From assembly GCF_040364665.1 (NCBI RefSeq), contig NZ_BAABWX010000001.1, positions 310,001-374,000 on the forward strand: a DNA stretch of 64,000 bases. The letters run 5' to 3'. The stretch is from Cognatishimia sp. WU-CL00825 (GTDB taxonomy: Bacteria > Pseudomonadota > Alphaproteobacteria > Rhodobacterales > Rhodobacteraceae). The notes below the pieces were generated by a model that saw only the letters and a program-made list of their open reading frames with translations, was not told where the DNA came from and searched no databases. Below, piece after piece: positions 34,102 to 41,694 of this stretch; positions within the stretch are counted from its first letter, which is position 1; each line of letters begins with the position of its first letter. The translations under genes were made by a program, and so were the position numbers.

Positions 34102-36186
34102 TTGACCGAATTGGTGGCATTTCAGAGCCTGGGGCCGGTCGGACAAATTGCGTTCAGCAATGGTCACGTCAACACGATTTCGAAATCACTTTGTGTTCAA
34201 TTGAAGGAAGCAATTGAGATCGCAGCGCAAGATTCTGCGGTTTCAGTGATTCTTTTGGCTCCATCTGGGCCGTTTTTTGGGTATGGTCTGGACGTTGCTT
34301 GGCTGCAAACAGAGGAACCCCTGATTGAGTTGTCAGAACTTTGCAGCGCGCTGGAAGCCTGTGAAAAACCGGTGGTCGCCGCATTGCAAGGCACTGCCTT
34401 TGGGGCTGCAGCGGAAATAGCGTTGGCGTGTCACTACAGATTGGCAGCTCCGGATGTGCGCTTTGGATTTCCCGATGTTCATATCGGAATACCACCCGCT
34501 GGCGGAGCAACGCAGCGCCTGCCGCGTTTGATCGGTGCTGATTTATCTTTGCGGCTTTTGTTGAGTGGTCAAGCGACCAGTGCAGCTAATTTGGACACAG
34601 TTTTTGATGCTATTATCGAAGGTCAATTTGACGACGGGGCCGTTCGCTTTGCCAAAGCTTTGGCGGAACAAGGTGTCGGTCCCAACCCGACCTGCGACCG
34701 ACAGGAAGGATTCGGTGATCCCTTTGAGTTTCAGAAGCAAATCGCAGAAATGCGCGCAATTGCCAAAGATCGTGGACTTGTAGCCACCTCTATTTTGCAA
34801 TGTGTCGAGGCGGCCGCTTTGTTGCCTTTCTCTGCAGGCTTGAATCTGGAAGAAGAGAATTATTTAGATTGTGCCAAAGGAGAGCTGTCACGCTCTTTGC
34901 GGCATGTGCAATCGGTTGAGACGCGTGCTGGAGAAGTGACCGGACGTTTTGCCAAAGCCTGTCGCCGCATAGAAACCGTGGCAGTTGTTGGCCCAGGAGC
35001 GCAGGGTGTTAGCTTGGCAGTTGCAAGTGTTCTTTCAGGCATGAAAGTGTCCTATGTAGCATTGGAACGCGCACAGATAGAGCCAATGCAAGAGGCCACT
35101 ATTTCTGCTTTAGATCAAGAGCTTGTGCATCGAAAGTTGGGCCAAGATGTGCGAAATGCGGCACTGCAAGGATTGAACTTTACGTCAGACTCTCAACTCT
35201 GCGCGGATGCCGACTTGGTCTTGATCACAGAGTTACAAGACAGGGTGCATAGTCTTGCGTTATTTGAAGCAGTTGGAAAGCGCATTCCCGACAATGTGGT
35301 TTTGGCAAGTGTGAGCGGCATGGCAGATGTAACAGCCTGTGCGACTGCATCCGGGCGTGCTGAACAATGTATCGGCTTGCTCTTCCCACTTCCGACCCAA
35401 ACAAAACCCATCGCGGAACTGATAGTGACGGATAGTTCGTCGTCGTTTGCACAGGCCGTTGGCGCGCGGTTTGTGCAGCAATTGGGCAAAGTCGCGATCA
35501 AAACAAAGTTTGTACCTGGCATGGTAGGCGGCACATTGATGACGGCTTATTGGCAAGCGGCTGACCAGCTGTTGCGTGATGGTGCATCCTTTGCAAGCAT
35601 TGATGCAGCAATGCGGGAATATGGGTTTGCAATGGGGCCGTTTCAGGCCTTGGATTTAGGTGGTATCGGCGATGCTCTTGCGTTGAGCCAGCGCGTTTTG
35701 GAGGCCCATTCTGTTGCGCCAATTACCGTCGAAATACTGGATCTGATGACGGAAAGCGGATTTGTGGGACGTCGAAACGGGGCAGGTTTCTATCAGTATG
35801 AAGCTGATAATCAAGCACAGCCCCCACATCCCGACGCGATCAAGATTGTTCATGGTTTGCGCGCGGGACGCGGCGAAAGCTTGTCGAAATCAGTTATTCA
35901 AATGCGATGCGTTGGGGCAATGGCCAATGCAGGTGCCGTATTGATAGCCAATGGTTTTGTGGAAACACCCTCCGATATTGATGCTGCGGCCATTCTTGGG
36001 CTTGGGTTTCCGCGCGCCAAGGGTGGTCCGATGTTTGCTGCAGATCAATTTGGAGTGTTGAGATTACGCAACGCGCTTGCCAGCTGCAAAGGCGCGGGCG
36101 GCTTTTTGGCCCCAAGCTCGATATTTGAAACGTTAATCAAAAACGGTGAGCATTTTGAAGACCTGAACCATTGGGAAACAACGTAA
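34102..36186 (+). CDS. FadB/FadJ-like protein with altered active sites
   Basis: 694-aa protein with enoyl-CoA hydratase, 3-hydroxyacyl-CoA dehydrogenase NAD-binding and C-terminal domains in the FadB order (about 1-200, 290-460, 470-690). It starts at a TTG after a GGAGGGG ribosome site. The crotonase keeps E105 (GAAAEIALAC) but has D125 where the second catalytic Glu is expected (FGFPDVHIG). The NAD loop reads GPGAQGVSLA rather than GxGxxG-G. The dehydrogenase His is Leu427 (IGLLFPLP for GLHFFNP) and the catalytic Asn position is Gly477 (GMVGGTL for GxxGNR). The fold is clear; normal beta-oxidation activity is doubtful. Confidence 0.8.
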   Translation: MTELVAFQSLGPVGQIAFSNGHVNTISKSLCVQLKEAIEIAAQDSAVSVILLAPSGPFFGYGLDVAWLQTEEPLIELSELCSALEACEKPVVAALQGTAFGAAAEIALACHYRLAAPDVRFGFPDVHIGIPPAGGATQRLPRLIGADLSLRLLLSGQATSAANLDTVFDAIIEGQFDDGAVRFAKALAEQGVGPNPTCDRQEGFGDPFEFQKQIAEMRAIAKDRGLVATSILQCVEAAALLPFSAGLNLEEENYLDCAKGELSRSLRHVQSVETRAGEVTGRFAKACRRIETVAVVGPGAQGVSLAVASVLSGMKVSYVALERAQIEPMQEATISALDQELVHRKLGQDVRNAALQGLNFTSDSQLCADADLVLITELQDRVHSLALFEAVGKRIPDNVVLASVSGMADVTACATASGRAEQCIGLLFPLPTQTKPIAELIVTDSSSSFAQAVGARFVQQLGKVAIKTKFVPGMVGGTLMTAYWQAADQLLRDGASFASIDAAMREYGFAMGPFQALDLGGIGDALALSQRVLEAHSVAPITVEILDLMTESGFVGRRNGAGFYQYEADNQAQPPHPDAIKIVHGLRAGRGESLSKSVIQMRCVGAMANAGAVLIANGFVETPSDIDAAAILGLGFPRAKGGPMFAADQFGVLRLRNALASCKGAGGFLAPSSIFETLIKNGEHFEDLNHWETT

Positions 36187-36205
36187 CCCGGGTTGTGAAC
36201 TTGGG

Positions 36206-36421
36206 TTAGCTGAAAAAGATACCGAGCATAACAGTCATCAAACCGATAACCGACAGGAATAGGGACCCTAGGTTCAAAGGCATCGCGCTTTGGACTGCCG
36301 CCCGCAATTCTTCGTCGCTTAAGCCAGCTTTGCGGGCTTTGTTTACTTTTAAGACCGAGAGCACCAAGCCCACCAGGCCAGTCACCGAAACAACTGTGCC
36401 AATCCAGATCAGCCACTGCAT
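36206..36421 (-). CDS. Small two-helix membrane protein
   Basis: Unrecognised membrane protein of 71 aa. Helix 1 is IGTVVSVTGLVGLVLSVL and helix 2 LFLSVIGLMTVMLGIFF, joined by a charged helix KVNKARKAGLSDEELRAA. The ATG is preceded by AAGGG. Small proteins of this layout are common near housekeeping genes in roseobacters; the function is unknown. It is convergent with the FadB-like gene. Confidence 0.65.
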   Translation of the reverse strand: MQWLIWIGTVVSVTGLVGLVLSVLKVNKARKAGLSDEELRAAVQSAMPLNLGSLFLSVIGLMTVMLGIFFS

Positions 36422-36577
36422 GTCAAAACCCTTGATTTATTATGGTTTGGCCTCGCTAAAACAATATGAGCACCCTCGCAAGCCCTACGGAACAGAAATT
36501 GGGCCAGTGGTGGTTTGGTATCTTGCGGGCAATTGGCGTGGTCGCTAGGGTGCCGCAAAGTCAAAAAGGAGGCAAGA

Positions 36578-36838
36578 ATGTCCGAGCAAGGATCAGATGC
36601 AACATATCGTGTGACCGCCGATGAGCTGCGCCAGTTCGTAGAGCGCTTTGAGCGTTTGGAGCAGGAAAAGAAAGACATCATGGAGCACCAAAAAGAGGTG
36701 ATGGCCGAAGCCAAAGGGCGCGGTTACGATGTGAAAGTGCTGCGTAAGATCATCGCTTTGCGCAAGCGTGATGAAAACGACATTGCCGAGGAAGAGGCTG
36801 TGTTGGAAATGTACAAAGAAGCGCTGGGCATGTCCTAA
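36578..36838 (+). CDS. gapR: GapR-family nucleoid-associated protein (DUF2312)
   Basis: DNA-binding protein of 86 aa matching GapR, which in Caulobacter binds overtwisted AT-rich DNA and stimulates topoisomerases. Conserved blocks are VTADELRQFVERFERLEQEK, KEVMAEAKGRGYDVKVLRKI and IALRKRD, forming the helical dimer and basic DNA face. The ATG at 36578 has an AAGGAGG ribosome site; a longer frame upstream is not real. A bidirectional terminator follows. Confidence 0.93.
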   Translation: MSEQGSDATYRVTADELRQFVERFERLEQEKKDIMEHQKEVMAEAKGRGYDVKVLRKIIALRKRDENDIAEEEAVLEMYKEALGMS

Positions 36839-36858
36839 GGCGAATGCCTAATACGCTG

Positions 36859-36885
36859 AAAACCCCGGTTCTTCCGGGGTTTTTT
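36859..36885. terminator. Bidirectional terminator after gapR
   Basis: AACCCCGG (36861-36868) pairs with CCGGGGTT (36874-36881) around TTCTT, followed by a T-run on the plus strand and four Ts on the minus strand. It serves gapR and the convergent gene whose stop lies inside the T-run. Confidence 0.85.
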
Positions 36886-37759
36886 ATGGCATTATGAAAT
36901 TGATGTTCGGCATGTTCTGGATGGTTTGCACATCCGCATCATATTGTTCTGACAAGTGATCGACGTGGTCAGCCGTCCAACCGGGAAAATCGACTTCTTC
37001 TTCCAGTGCGTCTTGCTCGGCAAATTTGTCTAGAAATGCCATGACGACGCGTTTGGTTTGCTCTGGTGTCATGCCAGGGCGCGCTTTGAGAAACTCTTTG
37101 AAACGCGAAAAGCCTTTCTCGGACATAATTTCTTCTGCCAAATCGAAGGATCCGGTCAGGGGATAAGACCCATCAACACCGGCGACTTCACGCAAGATAT
37201 CATCCCAAATCAGCGGGGTGTCTTCGTTGCACCAAACTGTCAGTTTTATTTGCGGGAAATCTTGTTGGATGCGTTCCATGAAGTGAGACCAGCGCAAATT
37301 TACTGGGTCGCTGTGACCCAATAACGTATCCAAATCTTCGCCTGGATGGGCCTGAATAAGTCCCTGAAGAAAAGTGGCAGGATTGCGAATCGCATAGAAA
37401 AGTTCAATTTCTGCCCCGTCAAAAAGCCGAAAAAAACTCTCTAAGCGATTGAACGGGCCAGGGAAAAACAGATCTTCCGCTACCGACATTCTTGGCACAC
37501 CCAAAAATGTGTCGTTTGAAAAGACAATCCGCTCTGCCTTTTGGTCCCCCACCACGCTTTGCAGGAACTCAAGGCGCAGATCATCATCTCCGGTTCCATC
37601 CTTGAATCGGTTTAAAACCGGGCGCAGACTTTTACGGTAACTAGATGGGCGCGGAATAACGATGCCCCGTTCTGCCAATTGATCACGGTTCTTACCAAGA
37701 CAAAGCTGGAGCCGATTTTCGTCGGTATAGGGGGCTCCAAAATGTAGTGCGACCTGCAT
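36884..37759 (-). CDS. Conserved protein, weakly sulfotransferase-like
   Basis: Cytoplasmic protein of 291 aa of unknown function. It begins MQVALHFGAPYTDENRLQLC, then GIVIPRPSSYRKSLRPVLN, and has a central block RIVFSNDTFLGVPRMSVAE and AEIELFYAIRNPATFLQGLI that recalls the sulfotransferase PAPS 3'-phosphate region (R-P--). The N-terminal PAPS P-loop is not clear. The C-terminal half is acidic. I would call it conserved hypothetical; a nucleotide-dependent transferase is only a guess. Confidence 0.6.
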   Translation of the reverse strand: MQVALHFGAPYTDENRLQLCLGKNRDQLAERGIVIPRPSSYRKSLRPVLNRFKDGTGDDDLRLEFLQSVVGDQKAERIVFSNDTFLGVPRMSVAEDLFFPGPFNRLESFFRLFDGAEIELFYAIRNPATFLQGLIQAHPGEDLDTLLGHSDPVNLRWSHFMERIQQDFPQIKLTVWCNEDTPLIWDDILREVAGVDGSYPLTGSFDLAEEIMSEKGFSRFKEFLKARPGMTPEQTKRVVMAFLDKFAEQDALEEEVDFPGWTADHVDHLSEQYDADVQTIQNMPNINFIMP

Positions 37760-37843
37760 AGTTGTTTCGATCTTTCTGCTGCTTTACGTCACAATATAGC
37801 TTCGTTTCTGGACAGCGAAACTAGATTCAGGCAACAGGGCACT

Positions 37844-39502
37844 ATGAAACCATTTTCGCTGGATATGAACCCTAGATCTGCCCTGGCTGTTGCGCTGAAT
37901 CCCTGGTCGGTTGGCGCTTTGATTATTTGTGCATTGGTTTTGGTACCAATTATTGCGGTTGGGGTGCTTGCGCTATTCCCCACAGAGAATATTTGGCCGC
38001 ATCTTCTGGCAACAACATTGCCAAGATACTTTAAGACCACATTGATATTGATGTTGAGTGTCGGTGTATTGGCCGCAAGCGTCGGCACTGGGGCAGCTTG
38101 GTTGATCACGCGATACCGCTTTCCTTTTGCCAAATGGCTGGAATGGCTGCTGCTGATGCCCTTGGCGATCCCTGCTTATGTCGGGGCCTATGCGCTGGTG
38201 GATTTTCTGGAATACGCCGGGCCCGTGCAAACAGCGCTGCGGGATGTTTTTGGGTGGCAAACATCGCGCGACTATTGGTTTCCGGAAATACGATCGATCG
38301 GTGCTGCGGTGGTTGTGCTGGCGGCGTCGTTGTTTCCCTATGTCTATATTCTGACGCGCGCGGCGTTTAAGGAACAATCTGGCGAAGCAGAAGAGGTGGC
38401 CCGATCATTAGGGGCAGGGGCGGTTGCGCGTTTTTTGCGAATTGGTTTGCCTTTGGCGCGTCCCGCCATCGCGGCCGGTGCGGCGATTGTCATGATGGAA
38501 ACTGTGAATGATTTCGGTACAGTGGACTATTTTGCAGTGCAAACGTTGACCACCGGAATTTTCAACGTTTGGTTGGAAAGTCATAATGTTGGCGGTGCTG
38601 CGCAAATTTCTTCTGTTGTGCTGGTCTTGGTGATTTTGCTTGTCACTATGGAAAAGGTGAGCCGTCGAAAGATCAAATTCTTTAACCTGTCTAGCCGGCA
38701 TCGCCCGGTAAAACGCGTTCCCCTTGTGGGAATCTATGGTTGGTTGGCCACTTTGGCGTGTTTGATTCCATTGCTCGTCGGCTTTGTGTTGCCGTTTTCG
38801 GTGATCATGAGCCATGCCCTGGATAACCCAGAAAGCTGGGTCGATCCGGGACTTGCCAGAGCATTGACTAATACCATCACCGTTGGCGGTATCGCGGCTG
38901 TTTTGACTGTTCTGGCGGGTGTGTTTCTAGTATATGGCGTGCGCTTGTCAGGGCGCAGCCTGCCCAGGTTGCTGCTGCCGGTTACAACAATTGGCTACGC
39001 AGCGCCCGGTGCGGTGTTGGGGGTCGGTATCTTGATACCCCTCGCGGTTTTAGACCACCGTATCGCTGAAATCATTGAGAGTTTTACCGGTGAACGCGCA
39101 GGATTGCTGCTGACGGGATCAGCTTTTGCGCTTGTGTTGGCCTATTGTGTTCGGTTCTTTGCCATCGGGCAAGGGGCGGCAGATGCGGCTATGGGGCGCG
39201 TCTCTCCTAGTTTGGACATGGCCGCGCGTTCACTAGGGCGCACACGCGGTCAAACACTGCGCGAAATCTATTTTCCGCTTATTCGAGGGTCGATAGGGTC
39301 GGCGTTGTTACTGGTATTTGTTGACTGCGTGAAAGAATTGCCAGCAACAATGCTGCTGCGGCCGTTCAACTATGAAACGCTAGCGACGCGTGTGCACGAT
39401 CAAGCCAGTTTGGAAAACTTGGGTGACGCCAGCCCAGGCGCTGTTCTTATTGTGGCGGTTGGGCTGGTGGCGGTCTCTTTTCTTGCGCGCGCGAACCGTT
39501 AG
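37844..39502 (+). CDS. Iron-type ABC transporter permease (FbpB/ThiP-like)
   Basis: Inner-membrane permease of 552 aa with two fused ABC permease domains of about six helices each. EAA-type loops are EEVARSLGAGAVARFLRIGLP in the first half and MAARSLGRTRGQTLREIYFP in the second. Blocks such as LLLMPLAIPAYVGAYALVDF and GYAAPGAVLGVGIL are typical of ferric-iron importers. The neighbouring genes provide neither a binding protein nor an ATPase, so it depends on proteins encoded elsewhere. Its stop directly abuts the stop of the convergent aminotransferase gene. Confidence 0.85.
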   Translation: MKPFSLDMNPRSALAVALNPWSVGALIICALVLVPIIAVGVLALFPTENIWPHLLATTLPRYFKTTLILMLSVGVLAASVGTGAAWLITRYRFPFAKWLEWLLLMPLAIPAYVGAYALVDFLEYAGPVQTALRDVFGWQTSRDYWFPEIRSIGAAVVVLAASLFPYVYILTRAAFKEQSGEAEEVARSLGAGAVARFLRIGLPLARPAIAAGAAIVMMETVNDFGTVDYFAVQTLTTGIFNVWLESHNVGGAAQISSVVLVLVILLVTMEKVSRRKIKFFNLSSRHRPVKRVPLVGIYGWLATLACLIPLLVGFVLPFSVIMSHALDNPESWVDPGLARALTNTITVGGIAAVLTVLAGVFLVYGVRLSGRSLPRLLLPVTTIGYAAPGAVLGVGILIPLAVLDHRIAEIIESFTGERAGLLLTGSAFALVLAYCVRFFAIGQGAADAAMGRVSPSLDMAARSLGRTRGQTLREIYFPLIRGSIGSALLLVFVDCVKELPATMLLRPFNYETLATRVHDQASLENLGDASPGAVLIVAVGLVAVSFLARANR

Positions 39503-40363
39503 TTACTTTTTGCTTAGGGCGAAATCCCAATACAATTCGCGGGTGCGCCGGGTCACCGGACCTGTAGGTAAGTTGCGCTCTTGGAAGCGTTCAACGGGCA
39601 TGACTTTTGCAATGTTGCCAGTGCAAAAGATCTCCTCTGCGGTTTCAAAATCCGCGACCTTCAGGACTGTCTCGTGTACTTCAACACCGTCATTGCGTAA
39701 GAGGCCGATAACGCGTTGTCGGGTTAGTCCATTGAGAAAACAGCCATTTGGGATCGGAGTGAATACTGCGCCGTCTTTCACAAGAAAGACATTGGTGGAG
39801 GCGGTTTCCGCCACATGGCCGTCAATATCCAACGAGAGTGCATTGGAGTAGCCGCGTGCACGCGCCCAAGCCATGATGCGACCATTGTTGGCATAAAGCG
39901 AACCAGCTTTGGCTTCTGTCAGCGCCATATCCTGACGCGGGCGGCAAAAAGGAGCAACGGTCAACGAAAACCCGTTGATGTTGGGCATGGCCATTTCTTC
40001 GATACAGACAGAGAATGCCGTTGAATCTGGATCAAGATCGATGACTCCTGGGGTGCTGTCAGTCGCCCACATCATAGGGCGAATATATAGCTCGGCGTCG
40101 TCAGCGTACCGCGTGACGCCTTCTTTGACGATGTTGACGATTTCGTCGCCTGTGACCTTGGCGTTCATACCTAAGGCGTTTGCTGACCGGATCAGGCGAT
40201 GGCAGTGGTTTTCAAGATCTGGCATAACGCCTTGAAATTTACGAGCCCCGTCAAATACTTGCGATCCCAGCCACGTTACATGGTCCGCAGCTCGAATAAT
40301 GGCGACATTTCCATCTCGCCAGGTTCCATCGAAATAGGTTTGCACATTGTCGCTGAGTGCCAT
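39503..40363 (-). CDS. Branched-chain-type (class IV) aminotransferase
   Basis: PLP enzyme of fold type IV, 286 aa, related to branched-chain aminotransferase. The ATG at 40361-40363 (MALSDNVQTYFDG) has a GGAGAA ribosome site. Family blocks are VTWLGSQVFDGARKF, the catalytic Lys in TEAKAGSLYANNGR, the DIDGHVAETASTNVFLVKDG segment and LNGLTRQRVI. Transamination of branched-chain or related 2-oxo acids is expected; D-amino-acid or aminodeoxychorismate-lyase-like activity cannot be ruled out by eye. Confidence 0.88.
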   Translation of the reverse strand: MALSDNVQTYFDGTWRDGNVAIIRAADHVTWLGSQVFDGARKFQGVMPDLENHCHRLIRSANALGMNAKVTGDEIVNIVKEGVTRYADDAELYIRPMMWATDSTPGVIDLDPDSTAFSVCIEEMAMPNINGFSLTVAPFCRPRQDMALTEAKAGSLYANNGRIMAWARARGYSNALSLDIDGHVAETASTNVFLVKDGAVFTPIPNGCFLNGLTRQRVIGLLRNDGVEVHETVLKVADFETAEEIFCTGNIAKVMPVERFQERNLPTGPVTRRTRELYWDFALSKK

Positions 40364-40463
40364 GAAATTCTCCGTGGGCAAGCTGTTTTAGGGCGCTGCT
40401 TAACGCCAACACCGTACCAAGAGCAAGCTTAGTGATCTTCGGGGCGTCGGAACGCGCCGTCAC

Positions 40464-41441
40464 TTACGTTGAGTGCAATAGCGGTTGAGCGTTTGTGGCG
40501 TGACGATCAACCAAGCGCTTTTGGTCCTTTGCCGACGGGATCAACCGGGCTGCATTGCCTTTGGTTTGCATCTTGGTGAATTCTGGAAACAGCTGCAAAA
40601 TTTCTGCACGTGCTTCGGGGGCTAATGTCTGAAGCGCTTCTGCTCCGGAATACAGGCTTTCTGAAGGCGCACCTTCTGCAAATATCACTTCATGGGTGTC
40701 AAATAGCAGGTGATGATAATCAATGTTTGCGATATCATTGTCGACAAATATGCCCGGCAGCGCGGTTAACCGGATGGCAGCAATTAGCGTTTCTTTTTCG
40801 CCAAACATACGTTGTGAAATTTTTGAACTGACCAGCATGCGATGTTGTCGCGAAACCAGTAAATCACGTGTTGGCAACCCATTTCCAAGTGCCCCGGTCG
40901 TGATGCGGACTGGACGTAGTTTTTCATTTTCCCGCAACAGTTTGGCGGAGACCGAACGGCAAAGGTTCATTGCCAAAGGCTTAAATGACGCATCGCTGGT
41001 TTTCACCAGATCACCAGAAACGAGGTGTTCAACGCTTACCTCACCAAGGGATGTTTGAATCTTGGTACCAGAGGCAAAACACACGACTTCGTCATAGTCC
41101 CATCCAACGGAATGGCTTTGATAGCTGCCTAATGTTGCCCCGGTCGTGAAAGCAGAGCCGGGTTCAGCGGCAAAATGCCAACCCCCATCCGACGTATGAA
41201 AAAAATTAAAGTCTTCGACATGAGAATTGCCGTCGGTATCGGTGAAACTGATCGCGATTTTATATGGGCTGCCGTTGGTGGCACCAGCGGCACCGCCATT
41301 GATGCTGACTGTTTCGTCAGAGTCGCTACTTCCGCCAACGGAATCGTCGTTGTCATCAAAAGTAGCCGTATAGGAGGTGTCATATTGGGCGTTATAGCCG
41401 GTTCCACTCCAGCGGAACACTTCCATAGTATAAGTTGGCAT
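40464..41441 (-). CDS. Hint-domain protein, copy B
   Basis: Protein of 325 aa with an N-terminal Thr/Asp/Gly-rich beta region (to about residue 115, with a GGSSDSDETVSINGG loop) and a C-terminal Hint_2 domain opening CFASGTKIQTSLGEVSVEHL and containing RDLLVSRQHRML and LTALPGIFVD. The C-terminal 200 residues align well with copy A at 4379-5419; the N-terminal parts are unrelated. An AAAGG ribosome site precedes the ATG. The acidic repeats suggest export through a type I system, but no RTX nonapeptides are present. Confidence 0.8.
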   Translation of the reverse strand: MPTYTMEVFRWSGTGYNAQYDTSYTATFDDNDDSVGGSSDSDETVSINGGAAGATNGSPYKIAISFTDTDGNSHVEDFNFFHTSDGGWHFAAEPGSAFTTGATLGSYQSHSVGWDYDEVVCFASGTKIQTSLGEVSVEHLVSGDLVKTSDASFKPLAMNLCRSVSAKLLRENEKLRPVRITTGALGNGLPTRDLLVSRQHRMLVSSKISQRMFGEKETLIAAIRLTALPGIFVDNDIANIDYHHLLFDTHEVIFAEGAPSESLYSGAEALQTLAPEARAEILQLFPEFTKMQTKGNAARLIPSAKDQKRLVDRHATNAQPLLHST

Positions 41442-41694
41442 GCTCGTGCCTTTGCTATTGGTCGCCCGTTTTCTTTTGTGGGGCGCGATTTCTTCGAATG
41501 TCTATAAACCTTCTGGTTTATTATTATCTTAACAGAGGTCATACCGAAAATCATCAGTACTCGGCAACTGGCTTGTAATACCGGTGGTATTTCGAATTGG
41601 TGACTGACGTTGTTACCTTTGCCTTGTATGTTTTGCCAGTTAAGCTTGGCGCATGCAGGCTTTGCAAAGTGTTTTGTTGAATAAGGAGTGGGCG

